From Algoriella xinjiangensis (GTDB taxonomy: Bacteria; Bacteroidota; Bacteroidia; Flavobacteriales; Weeksellaceae): DNA of 64,000 nt. The stretch lies in the NCBI RefSeq assembly GCF_900115015.1, contig NZ_FOUZ01000010.1, positions 62,001 through 126,000 of the forward strand, in the 5' to 3' direction. How positions within the stretch are numbered: position 1 is the stretch's first letter; each line of letters opens with the position of its first letter. Positions 34,188 to 43,701 of the stretch are shown here, piece after piece. A model generated the notes under the pieces. The model saw nothing but the letters and a program-made list of their open reading frames with translations, searched no databases and was not told the DNA's origin. Both the position numbers and the translations under genes were made by a program.

Positions 34188-35693
34188 TTAAATATTTAGT
34201 TTTTCTATCCTAACTGATCTTTCTTTATCATCTTTATTATATTCGGTTATCATAATATAACCATACTTTGCTATTCCAAATCTTATCGTTGAAGATTCGG
34301 TTTTAAATGGCATTCTTACTTGGGATAATTCTCCATTTTTAAGTTTATTAATCGTTAAAAACCATTCTTTTTTACCATTTTCTTTTAATTCTTCTGCATA
34401 AAAAAACAAGACTTCATTTTCTTCTTTATTTTCTTGAGAAAACAAATAAGAATCCATATATTTTACTTTAGTTTTTTCTAAAAGTAAATGATTTTTATAA
34501 ATACCATTTTTATCAAAATTTGCAAGAATATAATCTGTCGTTCTTGGTAAAGTCATTATATTATCACCTTTTTGTTTTACCAAAAGTACTGAATATGAGT
34601 TATCATTATAGTTAAAATATTCTTTCAAATGAAATTTATAACCGTCAGAATCTCTTCCATCTCTAAAACTATATTCTTTAAAAATATCAGCATAATAAAT
34701 CTTTTTCTCTGTAATAGTTTTTCCAACCGAATCATAAACAGAACGAATCAAACCATAAGAAGGTTTACTCGAAATATTATAAACTGATTGTTCATTCATC
34801 AATTTTATATCGCCAACAACTGCCAAATTATCACCAACAGTTTCTGTATAAGGAATATAATATTCATCTCCATTTTTTGATGGAAAATTATAAATAATAT
34901 TAGAAATAATTGTTCCGTTTTCTAAACTGTATGTAATAAGTCTATCAACTCCTAATATAGGAAAACCTGAAGTTTTATTATTTTTTTGCTGAAAAATTAC
35001 AATATTTCCATTTTTTATTTCATTTATATTAAAGTCATAACCATCTTTCTCCATTTTTGTATCAATTTCATATTGAAATGATTTAGAAAAATCCTGTTTA
35101 TAAATTATTATATTTTTTAACTTTGATAAATTCATATAATAAACAGATCTATAATCAATATAGTAAATTTTACTATTTGAAACCCGAGGAATTAAAATAC
35201 TCGATTGTACTGTTATATCTGGCTTCAACTCTTCAAAATTAATTATATCAGACATTTGAGTAAATTGATTATCTCTATAAAATTTATCTTGAATGACTTC
35301 ATTATTCTTCATATCAATAACTTTCAAATTCTGTCCAAATCTGCTAAACTTTGTCGTATGGTAAAAAACAGACGTTATATAAAGCTTTTGTTGATGATAA
35401 ACTAAATTCGAAATTTTGAATTTTAATCGTTTAAAATTAGGCAAATTAAAATCTCCATTTGTTAGTTTATTCAAATTATTATCCAACAATACATATTCGT
35501 ATTGTACAGATTTATCTTGATTAATTAATCCTTTATTGAATAAGAAAAGATAACCAATCAAATTTTGATTTTCATCTCGCACATTTTTTGATTCCTCTAG
35601 AATACCTGTCGATAAATCAGCAATATTTTGTACTTGCCCAAACGAAATAGAGAATAATAAAAAAGTAATAAATAAAAATAAATGTTTTTTCAT
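34188..35693 (-). CDS. Exported protein of unknown function
   Basis: A 501-residue protein with a signal peptide (start MKKHLFLFITFLLFS, cleavage near SFGQ) and an otherwise soluble, beta-rich, Tyr/Lys/Asn-rich sequence. Repeated strand-turn patterns could be a propeller-like fold, but I could not identify repeats with confidence. I use the ATG at 35693, because an ATG at 35714 directly after the DUF72 stop would put seven charged and polar residues before the signal peptide. No enzymatic motif is visible. It lies in an operon with the DUF72 gene. Confidence 0.72.
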   Translation of the reverse strand: MKKHLFLFITFLLFSISFGQVQNIADLSTGILEESKNVRDENQNLIGYLFLFNKGLINQDKSVQYEYVLLDNNLNKLTNGDFNLPNFKRLKFKISNLVYHQQKLYITSVFYHTTKFSRFGQNLKVIDMKNNEVIQDKFYRDNQFTQMSDIINFEELKPDITVQSSILIPRVSNSKIYYIDYRSVYYMNLSKLKNIIIYKQDFSKSFQYEIDTKMEKDGYDFNINEIKNGNIVIFQQKNNKTSGFPILGVDRLITYSLENGTIISNIIYNFPSKNGDEYYIPYTETVGDNLAVVGDIKLMNEQSVYNISSKPSYGLIRSVYDSVGKTITEKKIYYADIFKEYSFRDGRDSDGYKFHLKEYFNYNDNSYSVLLVKQKGDNIMTLPRTTDYILANFDKNGIYKNHLLLEKTKVKYMDSYLFSQENKEENEVLFFYAEELKENGKKEWFLTINKLKNGELSQVRMPFKTESSTIRFGIAKYGYIMITEYNKDDKERSVRIEKLNI

Positions 35694-35714
35694 AAGCCGT
35701 TTATTATAATGCAT

Positions 35715-36596
35715 TTAAAATAGTGTTAACGTTTCTTGTGGACCTCTTATTGTTAAATTTAATTCTTTATTTAGATTTTTAATAAAATGTGTGGCCAACA
35801 AAGGTGATTCTACTTCCATATTTTGATGAATAAAAAAGTATAAATTCTGCAAACCTTCATTTTTCCAATCTTTTATAACCGAAATCCATTCATCCAAACG
35901 TTCATAATCCGAAGCGTCATTTGCACCAACAAAACGCACAAAAGCATCAGCAGAAGTCAATCGCATGTGTACCATATCTCTTCTACCAGCCGTATCTACA
36001 ATAATATTAGAAACCTGATTTTCTTGTAACAAATTAGTTAATTGTTCAAAATATTGGGGTTTAGAAAACCAATCTTCATGACGAACTTCTACAGCCAACG
36101 GGTAACCTTTTGGAAAATGATTGACAAAATTCTCTAATTTATCAAAATCTTTTGGCGCAAAATTTTCGTGCATTTGTAGAAAAATCATTCCTAATTTATC
36201 TTCAAATAAAGCAACAGCATCTAGAAATTCATTTAATTTATCGGTTATATTTTGTAAACGTCCATAATGGCTAATACTTTGCGGAATTTTAGGAAAAAAC
36301 TTAAAATCTTTCGGTGTTTTACTAGCCCACGTTTCCACATTTGCTTTTGATGGCGCACGATAAAATGTCGCATTCATTTCGATACTATTAAATTGTGTCG
36401 AATAATACGTTAATTCATCTTTTGTTTTGGGCGGATAAAAATTTTTCAAATCTTGTTTATTCCACTTTGCACAACCTACAAAAACAGCTAAATCGTTGTT
36501 TGATTTGTATTTATTCAACACTTCAAACGATTCTTTTTTGGTTTGTGGCAATGTAAAATCAACTAATTGAGGATTTTCTACTTTTCCGAATTTCAT
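35715..36596 (-). CDS. DUF72 family protein
   Basis: A 293-residue TIM-barrel-like DUF72/YecE protein. FVGCAKWNKQDLKNFYPP, the TQFNSIEMNATFYRAPS segment and PLAVEVRHEDWF are family signatures. The biochemical function is unknown. It is cytoplasmic, of the family's usual size (about 240-300), and starts an operon with the exported protein downstream. Confidence 0.88.
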   Translation of the reverse strand: MKFGKVENPQLVDFTLPQTKKESFEVLNKYKSNNDLAVFVGCAKWNKQDLKNFYPPKTKDELTYYSTQFNSIEMNATFYRAPSKANVETWASKTPKDFKFFPKIPQSISHYGRLQNITDKLNEFLDAVALFEDKLGMIFLQMHENFAPKDFDKLENFVNHFPKGYPLAVEVRHEDWFSKPQYFEQLTNLLQENQVSNIIVDTAGRRDMVHMRLTSADAFVRFVGANDASDYERLDEWISVIKDWKNEGLQNLYFFIHQNMEVESPLLATHFIKNLNKELNLTIRGPQETLTLF

Positions 36597-36781
36597 TTTC
36601 CTAAATTTTGAGTGTAAATTAAGGATTTATCATTAATCTAACCTTAAAATAAACAAGACAAAATGTCATAAAACGTGATTTGGTCTGGCTTTTGAAAATA
36701 TTTGAACAGATGTTATTCAGACAAAAATGAATTCCATTTATCCAATATAGAATATTAAACATAATTATAAAAAAATACAAA

Positions 36782-38659
36782 ATGAATAAAGGAAATATTA
36801 ATGTATCGGTTGAGAATATCTTTCCATTAATCAAAAAATTCTTATACAGCGATCACGAAATATTTTTGCGCGAATTGGTTTCTAACGGAACAGATGCTAC
36901 ATTAAAATTAAAGCATTTATGCAATATTGGTGAAGCCAAAGTTGAGTACGGGAATCCAAAAATTGAAGTAAAAATCAACAAAGAAAATAACACCTTACAC
37001 ATTATTGACCAAGGTCTTGGAATGACAGCTGATGAAGTTGAAAAATACATCAATCAAGTTGCTTTTTCGGGTGCAGAAGAGTTTATTAATCAACACAAAG
37101 ATGCAGACGGAATTATTGGGCATTTTGGTTTAGGTTTTTATTCGGCTTTTATGGTGGCTGATAAAGTTGAGATTATTACAAAATCTTTTAAAGATGAGCC
37201 TGCTGTTCATTGGACTTGTGATGGTTCGCCAGAATTTACATTAGAAAATTCGGACAAAACAGATCGTGGAACTGAAGTTATTTTACATATCGCAGAAGAT
37301 TCTAAAGAATTTTTAGACGAATGGAAAATCCGTGAATTATTGAACAAATACAATAAATTCATGCCAATTCCGATCAAATTCGGAACTAAAAAAGAAACAC
37401 TTCCATTACCAGAAGGCGCTGCAGAAGATGCAAAACCAGAAGAAATTGAGGTTGACGATATCATCAATAATACAACGCCAGCTTGGACAAAATCTCCATC
37501 AGAATTATCAGACGAAGATTACCTAAGTTTTTACCGAGAATTGTATCCAATGCAATTTGATGAGCCGTTGTTTCACATTCATTTAAATGTTGATTATCCA
37601 TTTAATTTAACAGGAATTTTATTCTTTCCAAAATTAGGAAACAACATCAATATTGATAAAGACAGAATCCAATTATACCAAAATCAAGTGTTTGTAACAG
37701 ACGAAGTAAAAGGAATTGTTCCTGATTTCTTGATGTTATTACGCGGTGTTATAGATTCTCCGGATATTCCTTTAAATGTTTCGCGTTCGTATTTACAAGC
37801 TGATGGTGCAGTTAAGAAAATTTCTGCGCATATCACGAAAAAAGTTGCAGATAAAATGGCGGCTTTATTCAATACAAATCGCGAAGATTATGAACAAAAA
37901 TGGAATGATATTAAAGTTGTAATCGAATATGGAATGATTTCGGAAGATAAATTCTTCGAGAAATCTGACAAATTTGCATTGTATCCAACTGTTGACGGAA
38001 AATATTTTACGTGGAATGAATTGACTGAAACAATTACGCCAAATCAAACCAACAAAGACGGTAAATTAGTTGTTCTTTATACTTCTGATATTGATGGACA
38101 AGATCAATACATACAAATTGCGAGAGAAAAGGGTTACGAAGTAATTTTATTAGATTCTCCGATTTCTTCTCACTTGATCCAGAAATTAGAATCAACAAAA
38201 GAAAATGTAACATTTGTACGTGTTGATGCAGATCATATCAATAATTTAATTGAAAAAGATGATGTTAAGATTTCTAAACTTTCTGAAGAAGAAAAAACGA
38301 AATTATCTACAGAAATCACAGCGGCTATCGATAATAAATCGTACACTGTACAATTAGAAGATTTATCTGCAACAGATGCGCCATTTATCATCACGCAATC
38401 AGAATTTATGCGTCGTATGAAAGACATGCAAGCTTCTGGTGGAGCGGGAATGTTTGGTATGGGTAATTTCCCAGAAATGTACAATGTTGTTGTTAACTCT
38501 AATTCAGATTTGGCTTCAGAAATTTTATCAAAAGAGTCAAAAGAGGATAAAACAGAATTAATAACACAAGCTTTAGATTTAGCGAAATTATCGCAAGGTT
38601 TGTTAAAAGGTAAAGAGTTGACAAACTTTATTAATAGAAGTTTTAAAAACATAAAATAA
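36782..38659 (+). CDS. htpG: Hsp90-family chaperone HtpG
   Basis: A 625-residue bacterial Hsp90. The GHKL ATPase domain has IFLRELVSNGTDA (motif N with the catalytic Glu and Asn), IIDQGLGMT (DxGxG) and GHFGLGFYS (lid glycines). The middle domain contains YLQADGAVKKIS and the C-terminal dimer domain follows. It is a cytoplasmic folding chaperone. Length and motifs indicate an intact gene. It is transcribed alone from a promoter within 36650-36760 (a weak ATATTTG element is visible) and ends at a strong terminator. Confidence 0.95.
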   Translation: MNKGNINVSVENIFPLIKKFLYSDHEIFLRELVSNGTDATLKLKHLCNIGEAKVEYGNPKIEVKINKENNTLHIIDQGLGMTADEVEKYINQVAFSGAEEFINQHKDADGIIGHFGLGFYSAFMVADKVEIITKSFKDEPAVHWTCDGSPEFTLENSDKTDRGTEVILHIAEDSKEFLDEWKIRELLNKYNKFMPIPIKFGTKKETLPLPEGAAEDAKPEEIEVDDIINNTTPAWTKSPSELSDEDYLSFYRELYPMQFDEPLFHIHLNVDYPFNLTGILFFPKLGNNINIDKDRIQLYQNQVFVTDEVKGIVPDFLMLLRGVIDSPDIPLNVSRSYLQADGAVKKISAHITKKVADKMAALFNTNREDYEQKWNDIKVVIEYGMISEDKFFEKSDKFALYPTVDGKYFTWNELTETITPNQTNKDGKLVVLYTSDIDGQDQYIQIAREKGYEVILLDSPISSHLIQKLESTKENVTFVRVDADHINNLIEKDDVKISKLSEEEKTKLSTEITAAIDNKSYTVQLEDLSATDAPFIITQSEFMRRMKDMQASGGAGMFGMGNFPEMYNVVVNSNSDLASEILSKESKEDKTELITQALDLAKLSQGLLKGKELTNFINRSFKNIK

Positions 38660-38693
38660 TCTCAGAACACCTAGTTCTAGTGTTATGAAACTA

Positions 38694-38725
38694 AAAATCC
38701 AGCTCAAACGAGCTGGATTTTTTAT
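38694..38725 (+). terminator. Terminator of htpG
   Basis: AATCCAGCTC and GAGCTGGATT form a ten-pair stem around AAAC, followed by a T-run. Confidence 0.9.
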
Positions 38726-38773
38726 TTAAGCTTAAACCATATTGATGTGTTAAACTTTTAAAATTAATCCATA

Positions 38774-38781
38774 TAAATTTG
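38774..38781 (+). promoter_or_regulatory. Orphan -7 element
   Basis: TAAATTTG is an exact TAnnTTTG match with no plus-strand gene downstream before the hairpin at 38976. No TTG lies at the right distance, so this may be chance. Confidence 0.3.
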
Positions 38782-38975
38782 CAAAACATGATTTTTGTCA
38801 TTAATTTTACTACAAGGAATTAATGATTATTCGTTCTCTTCTTTAAAATAGTTTAGTTGTTTTAAAACAGAACATTTAAAATTAATAATTGTTTTCCGTT
38901 ATAAATAACGAAATTTTTAAGCCGAAAAAATTTTCATGTAAAGGTGAAAATTAAAGAATCATTATCAAAAATTTC

Positions 38976-39008
38976 GGGAAGGATTTCAAGTAATTGAAAT
39001 CCTTTTTT
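38976..39008 (+). terminator. GNRA-loop terminator, copy A
   Basis: GGATTTCAA and TTGAAATCC form a nine-pair stem around the tetraloop GTAA, followed by six T bases. Only the plus strand has the T-run. It is preceded by GGGAA, as in copy B. Confidence 0.7.
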
Positions 39009-39228
39009 ACCCAGAAGTTCTTTTAAATTGATGTTGCTCTTTTATACTATCATACATTTAAGTTTTAATAGATTTTTCAATTTATCCTAAACATATACAA
39101 GAGCTTTTAGTTTATAATTATATAAGATTTGTTCTTCATTATAACATCCATAATTCATTTTTAGAATTATATCAATTAAAAAAAGAACAATTAACAAAGG
39201 AATTATTCGAATGAAAGAATTTTACTTT

Positions 39229-39262
39229 GGGAAGGATTTCAAGCAATTGAAATCCTTTTTTT
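39229..39262 (+). terminator. GNRA-loop terminator, copy B
   Basis: The same stem as copy A with loop GCAA and a seven-base T-run, 253 bases downstream. One base in the loop differs, and both loops are GNRA types. Confidence 0.7.
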
Positions 39263-39274
39263 ATTGTATAAAAC

Positions 39275-39305
39275 AAAAAAAGAGAGGCTAATTAGCCTCT
39301 CTTTT
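39275..39305 (-). terminator. Terminator of the sdhCAB operon
   Basis: A perfect palindrome, AGAGAGGCTAA-TTAGCCTCTCT, with A- and T-runs at its ends. It follows the sdhB stop on the minus strand. Confidence 0.9.
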
Positions 39306-39326
39306 AATATGTACGAGAATATTTTA

Positions 39327-40097
39327 TTATTCTTGTGATACAATTTTAGCAGATAAAAACTCACGATTCATACGTGCGATATTATCTAAAGAAATTCCTT
39401 TAGGACATTCAACTTCACAAGCACCAGTGTTTGTACAGTTTCCAAATCCTTCTAAATCCATTTGTGCAACCATTTTCTGTGCACGACGTGAACCTTCGAT
39501 TTGACCTTGTGGTAACAATGCGAATTGAGAAACTTTAGCTCCAACAAATAACATTGCAGATCCATTTTTACATGTTGCTACACAAGCTCCACATCCAATA
39601 CAAGTTGCTGAATCAAAAGCATCGTCAGCATCTTTTTTGTTTACAGGAATGTTGTTTGCGTCTACAGTAAGTCCAGATGTGTTTACAGAAATGTAAGCAC
39701 CTGCTTGTTGAATACGGTCAAAAGATGAACGGTCTACAATTAAATCTTTAATTACTGGGAATGCTGCAGATCTCCATGGTTCGATATAAATCGTTTCACC
39801 ATCCTTGAACTTACGCATGTGTAATTGACAAGTTGTAACTCCTCTATCTGGTCCATGTGCTTCACCGTTGATAAATAAAGAACACATACCGCAAATACCT
39901 TCACGACAATCGTGGTCGAATGCAACTGGCTCTTTTCCTTCCTCTACTAATTGCTCATTTAGTAAATCAAGCATTTCTAAGAAAGAAGAATCAGTAGAAA
40001 CATCTTTTAAGGAATATGTTTCCATGTTTCCTTGAGCATTAGCGTTTTTTTGACGCCAAATTTTCAGCGTTACGCTGATTGTTTTTGATGATGCCAT
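39327..40097 (-). CDS. sdhB: Succinate dehydrogenase iron-sulfur subunit
   Basis: A 256-residue iron-sulfur protein with three clusters: a plant-type [2Fe-2S] set in CREGICGMC and a later CQLH, then [11 protein letters not shown] and [14 protein letters not shown] for the [4Fe-4S] and [3Fe-4S] clusters. It passes electrons from the flavoprotein to the membrane quinone site. It is the last gene of the sdhC-sdhA-sdhB operon, 60 bases after sdhA. The N-terminal extension ([16 protein letters not shown]) matches the Bacteroidota fumarate reductase/succinate dehydrogenase type B. Confidence 0.95.
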   Translation of the reverse strand: MASSKTISVTLKIWRQKNANAQGNMETYSLKDVSTDSSFLEMLDLLNEQLVEEGKEPVAFDHDCREGICGMCSLFINGEAHGPDRGVTTCQLHMRKFKDGETIYIEPWRSAAFPVIKDLIVDRSSFDRIQQAGAYISVNTSGLTVDANNIPVNKKDADDAFDSATCIGCGACVATCKNGSAMLFVGAKVSQFALLPQGQIEGSRRAQKMVAQMDLEGFGNCTNTGACEVECPKGISLDNIARMNREFLSAKIVSQE

Positions 40098-40157
40098 AAT
40101 TCTATATGATATTTTGACATTTTGCTTGATTTTAATTCATCAAGCAAAATGATTTTA

Positions 40158-42170
40158 TTATTTATAACTACGAGTTTTAAGCTCGATATATTTGTAATTT
40201 AACTCCTCTTTGTGTAACACTTCTGTGTTGATGTCGTCATTTTTATATTCCCATGCAGCAACATAAGTAAAGTTTTCATCATCACGCATAGCTTCTCCTT
40301 CTTCTGTTTGATACTCTTCGCGGAAGTGACCACCACAAGATTCGTTACGGTTAAGTGCGTCAATAGCCATTAATTGTCCTAATTCTAGGAAATCAGCTAC
40401 ACGACCAGCTTTTTCTAACTCAGTATTCATTTCGTTAGCATCACCTGGTACTTTAACATCACGGTAAAATTCTTCGCGTAATGCAGCAATATCTGCAATA
40501 GCTTGTTTTAAACCTTCTGCGTTACGCGCCATACCTACTTGATTCCACATAATGATACCTAAACGTTTGTGGAAACTATCTACAGTTTTAGTTCCATTAT
40601 TGCTTAAGAAATGTTGAATTTGTTCTTTTACAGCTTTCTCAGCAGTTTCAAATTCTGGAGTATCAGTAGGAATTTTACCTGTACGGATATCTGCAGATAA
40701 ATAATCAGCAATTGTGTACGGTAAAACGAAGTAACCATCTGCTAAACCTTGCATTAATGCTGAGGCTCCTAAACGGTTTGCACCGTGATCAGAGAAGTTA
40801 GCTTCACCAGCTACGAAACAACCTGGTATTGTAGACATTAAGTTATAATCAACCCAAACACCACCCATTGTATAGTGAATTGCTGGATAGATACGCATTG
40901 GATTTTCGTATGGATTTTCATCTGTAATTTTGTAATACATTTGAAATAAGTTACCATATTTCTCTTCAATCCATTTTTTACCTAATTTCTCGATTACTAC
41001 ATCTGATGGATTTTGGTCTCCGTTAGCAAAAGCTACTTCGCGACCTTTTTTCATAATCTCATCTGTAAAATCTAAGTAAACTCCTTCTCCTGTTTCGTTA
41101 GCTTCGATACCGTAACCAGCGTCACAACGCTCTTTTGCTGCACGAGATGCAACGTCACGAGGTACTAAGTTACCAAATGCAGGATAACGTCTTTCTAAGT
41201 AATAATCTCTATCTTCTTCTTTGATATCAACTGCTTTTTTCTTACCAGCACGAATTGCTTCTGCGTCTTCTTTCTTTTTAGGAACCCAGATACGACCCGA
41301 GTTACGTAAAGATTCTGACATCAAAGTTAATTTTGATTGATTTGTTCCGTGAATTGGAATACACGTTGGGTGAATTTGAACATAACAAGGATTTGCAAAG
41401 TAAGCTCCTTTCTTGTGGATTTTCCATGCAGCTGTTACGTTAGATCCCATTGCGTTAGAAGATAAGAAGTAAACGTTTCCGTAACCTCCAGTAGCAATAA
41501 CTACTGCGTGTGCAGAATGTCTTTCTATTTCTCCTGTTACCAAGTTACGTGCAATAATTCCACGAGCTTTTCCATCAACAATCACTAATTCTAACATTTC
41601 GTGACGGTTATACATTTGGATATGCCCTAAGTGGATTTGGTGATTCATTGCTGAATATGCACCTAATAATAATTGTTGTCCTGTTTGACCTTTCGCATAG
41701 AAAGTACGAGATACTTGTACTCCACCAAAAGAACGGTTATCTAACAATCCACCATAATCACGTGCAAAAGGAACACCTTGCATTACACATTGATCGATAA
41801 TGTTACCAGAAACTTCTGCTAAACGGTAAACGTTAGACTCACGAGCACGGTAATCACCACCTTTGATAGTATCGTAAAACAAACGGTAGATAGAATCATT
41901 ATCTCCTTTATAATTTTTTGCAGCATTAATACCACCTTGCGCAGCAATAGAGTGTGCACGACGTGGAGAATCTTGGTAACAAAATGCTTTTACTTTGTAT
42001 CCTAATTCTGCTAATGTAGCAGCCGCAGAACCTCCAGCTAAACCAGTACCAACAACAATAACATCAATTTTATCACGGTTATTAGGAGCAACTAAGTTTA
42101 AGTGTGCTTTGTGTTCGCTCCATTGTTTTGCGATATCTCCTTCTGGAGATCTTGAATCTAATATACTCAT
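40158..42170 (-). CDS. sdhA: Succinate dehydrogenase flavoprotein subunit
   Basis: A 670-residue FAD subunit that oxidises succinate to fumarate. [17 protein letters not shown] is the dinucleotide-binding fold, and [15 protein letters not shown] carries the His covalently bound to FAD and the active-site region. Later motifs are IHPTCIP and [11 protein letters not shown]. The longer form (about 670 versus 590 residues) is usual for the Bacteroidota type. It is peripheral to the inner membrane through SdhB and SdhC. It starts 17 bases after sdhC. Confidence 0.95.
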   Translation of the reverse strand: MSILDSRSPEGDIAKQWSEHKAHLNLVAPNNRDKIDVIVVGTGLAGGSAAATLAELGYKVKAFCYQDSPRRAHSIAAQGGINAAKNYKGDNDSIYRLFYDTIKGGDYRARESNVYRLAEVSGNIIDQCVMQGVPFARDYGGLLDNRSFGGVQVSRTFYAKGQTGQQLLLGAYSAMNHQIHLGHIQMYNRHEMLELVIVDGKARGIIARNLVTGEIERHSAHAVVIATGGYGNVYFLSSNAMGSNVTAAWKIHKKGAYFANPCYVQIHPTCIPIHGTNQSKLTLMSESLRNSGRIWVPKKKEDAEAIRAGKKKAVDIKEEDRDYYLERRYPAFGNLVPRDVASRAAKERCDAGYGIEANETGEGVYLDFTDEIMKKGREVAFANGDQNPSDVVIEKLGKKWIEEKYGNLFQMYYKITDENPYENPMRIYPAIHYTMGGVWVDYNLMSTIPGCFVAGEANFSDHGANRLGASALMQGLADGYFVLPYTIADYLSADIRTGKIPTDTPEFETAEKAVKEQIQHFLSNNGTKTVDSFHKRLGIIMWNQVGMARNAEGLKQAIADIAALREEFYRDVKVPGDANEMNTELEKAGRVADFLELGQLMAIDALNRNESCGGHFREEYQTEEGEAMRDDENFTYVAAWEYKNDDINTEVLHKEELNYKYIELKTRSYK

Positions 42171-42187
42171 TTCTTGATATTATTTAA

Positions 42188-42880
42188 TTATTTAACAAAA
42201 AAATGGTAAACAGCAATGATGATGAAACCAGCTGGAATAATAATTGAATACCATTTTCCGAAACCTACAATAAAAGGTGTGTATTTGCTGTGTTTTGCAC
42301 CAATAGATTGGAATGCCGAAGCAAAACCGTGCTGTAAGTGTAAAGACAAAAATACGAAACCAACAATGTAAATTACTAATCTTACAAAGCTTAAAGCACC
42401 TTCTAAAGTGAAAACGTGATTTAAGTGATCCATAAAATAGTTCCCTTGACCAAAATTAGCTGCTGGAGCAATGTAATGATCTACGATAGTTGGAACCCAA
42501 AAATCATATAGGTGTAATAATAAGAAAACTAAGATTACTAATCCTGAAATAACCATGTTTCTTGACATCCAAGTTGCGTTAGCTGCACCATTGTACTTTT
42601 GGTATGCAACAGGACCACGCGCTTTTTTGTTTTGTAATTCTAATACAAACCCCATTATAAAGTGGTAACAAACACCAATTAATAAGATAGGTTGCATTAC
42701 ATATTGAATAAGTGGGTTGTAACTCATGAAGGCCGAAACTTCATTGAACCCTTCGGGACTAATAACTGATAATGCATTAATCACGAAATGTTGTAATAAG
42801 AACACGATTAAAAATAAGGCTGATAAAGCCATCGCGAACTTCTTACCAATCGACGATTTTAGTAATGATTCATTTGCCAT
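42188..42880 (-). CDS. sdhC: Succinate dehydrogenase cytochrome b subunit
   Basis: A 230-residue inner-membrane protein with five hydrophobic helices, the form of the single cytochrome b subunit in type B succinate dehydrogenase/fumarate reductase. Histidines in LQHFVINAL, CYHFIMGF, HLYDFW and SLHLQHGF are candidate haem ligands. It binds haem and the menaquinone pool and anchors SdhA and SdhB. It is the first gene of the operon and has a good promoter. Confidence 0.93.
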   Translation of the reverse strand: MANESLLKSSIGKKFAMALSALFLIVFLLQHFVINALSVISPEGFNEVSAFMSYNPLIQYVMQPILLIGVCYHFIMGFVLELQNKKARGPVAYQKYNGAANATWMSRNMVISGLVILVFLLLHLYDFWVPTIVDHYIAPAANFGQGNYFMDHLNHVFTLEGALSFVRLVIYIVGFVFLSLHLQHGFASAFQSIGAKHSKYTPFIVGFGKWYSIIIPAGFIIIAVYHFFVK

Positions 42881-42913
42881 AAAGCAATACGTTTAATTTT
42901 TTAGATATTTCTA

Positions 42914-42945
42914 CAAATTTAATCAACACCGCGCTCTATTCACAA
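42914..42945 (-). promoter_or_regulatory. Promoter of the sdhCAB operon
   Basis: The reverse strand has TTG (42943-42945), a 21-base spacer, then TAAATTTG (42914-42921), a full match to TTG-N17-23-TAnnTTTG. It lies about 34 bases upstream of the sdhC ATG. Confidence 0.6.
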
Positions 42946-43035
42946 TGAATTATATCATTTCGTTAACACTTTTAGCTAGTTTAGAATGATTCTTAGCTTA
43001 AACCGTTAAAAATTTTAACTTTTTTTAAGAAACTA

Positions 43036-43066
43036 TTGTGTATCGTTTTTTAAATAGTTAAACTTG
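43036..43066 (+). promoter_or_regulatory. Promoter of the small RNA before the sigma gene
   Basis: TTG (43036-43038), a 20-base spacer, then TAAACTTG (43059-43066), one mismatch to TAnnTTTG. It points toward 43072. Confidence 0.5.
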
Positions 43067-43071
43067 CATCA

Positions 43072-43147
43072 GAAAAGTAGAATAACTTTTCATAGGTTTA
43101 AGTTAGTTAGGTTAATCCTCTTATAGTTTTATAAGAGGATTTTTTTA
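43072..43147 (+). ncRNA. Candidate two-hairpin small RNA or attenuator leader
   Basis: Starting about six bases after the -7 element, GAAAAGT (43072-43078) pairs with ACTTTTC (43085-43091). A 12-13-pair hairpin, AATCCTCTTATA-GTT-TATAAGAGGATT (43114-43140), follows with a seven-T tail. The T-run is only on the plus strand, and no plus-strand gene ends here. The product would be an RNA of about 75 bases, or the transcript would read through into the ECF sigma gene (start 43201). No known RNA family is recognised. Confidence 0.5.
43113..43147 (+). terminator. Terminator or attenuator before the ECF sigma gene
   Basis: A long stem (AATCCTCTTATA / TATAAGAGGATT) and TTTTTTT tail, one-directional on the plus strand. 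Its end lies 54 bases before the probable TTG start of the sigma gene. Confidence 0.8.
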
Positions 43148-43200
43148 TTTTTTGTAACATTTTGTACTTTTCTACTACATATAAATTACAAAAAAGAAAT

Positions 43201-43701
43201 TTGGATAGTAAAGCAAACATATTTACCGAATTAGTCGAAAAAAATCAGGGTATTATTCATAAAGTTTGCCGTATTTATACGGATGACAAGGATTCTCATG
43301 ACGATTTATTTCAGGAAATTGTTTTACAATTATGGCGCTCATACGACTCATTCAAAGGCGATTCAAAATTTAGCACTTGGATGTATCGCGTTGGTTTAAA
43401 CACTGCAATTACCTTAATTCGCAAAAAAACCAAAACACGCGAAACCGATTATATCGAAGATCAATTTATACACATCAAATCCGATGACAAAGACGAAGTT
43501 TTAGAAGAACGTATTACACTATTATATGCTGCAATTCGTTTTTTGAATGATGTAGAACGTGCATTGGTACTACTTTTTTTAGAAGATTTACCTTACAGAG
43601 ATATCGCAGAAACTTTAGGAATTTCTGAAGTAAATGCACGTGTAAAAATGAATCGTGTTAAAGTGAAATTAAAAGAAATAATGTCTAAAATGGAACAATA
43701 A
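43201..43701 (+). CDS. ECF sigma factor with TTG start
   Basis: A 166-residue sigma-70 family factor of the extracytoplasmic-function type. Region 2 is at about residues 12-75 (DDLFQEIVLQLWRSYDSF and STWMYRVGLNTAI), and region 4 is near the C-terminus (EDLPYRDIAETLGISEVNARVKMNRVKVKLKE). No ATG is available near the N-terminus; the start is best placed at the TTG at 43201 (MDSKANIFTELVEKNQG), matching family starts. Another TTG at 43162 is less likely. It overlaps the next gene by one base (TAATG), so the two are translationally coupled. Confidence 0.88.
   Translation: MDSKANIFTELVEKNQGIIHKVCRIYTDDKDSHDDLFQEIVLQLWRSYDSFKGDSKFSTWMYRVGLNTAITLIRKKTKTRETDYIEDQFIHIKSDDKDEVLEERITLLYAAIRFLNDVERALVLLFLEDLPYRDIAETLGISEVNARVKMNRVKVKLKEIMSKMEQ

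Larger units (their letters stand above)
38660..39326. other. Gene-poor stretch with repeated terminator hairpins
   Basis: 667 bases without a credible gene. It contains the htpG terminator (38694-38725), an isolated TAAATTTG element (38774-38781), two near-identical plus-strand terminator hairpins (38976-39008 and 39229-39262) and the sdh terminator (39275-39305). No long ORF is present; the rest is AT-rich and unassigned. Confidence 0.6.
42881..43200. other. Regulatory region between sdhC and the ECF sigma gene
   Basis: 320 bases with no protein gene. The left part holds the sdh promoter. The right part holds a plus-strand promoter, a probable small RNA (43072-43147) and the leader of the sigma gene. 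Confidence 0.6.

Noticed and set aside
39210-39290. A 26-codon ORF over terminator copy B (MKEFYFGKDFKQ...)
   Set aside because: It runs through the hairpin and T-run. The equivalent frame at copy A stops inside the hairpin, so the conservation is of the RNA stem, not of a protein.
43162-43200. Extended N-terminus of the ECF sigma factor from the TTG at 43162
   Set aside because: Would add 13 residues (MYFSTTYKLQKRN) not seen in the family; the TTG at 43201 fits better.
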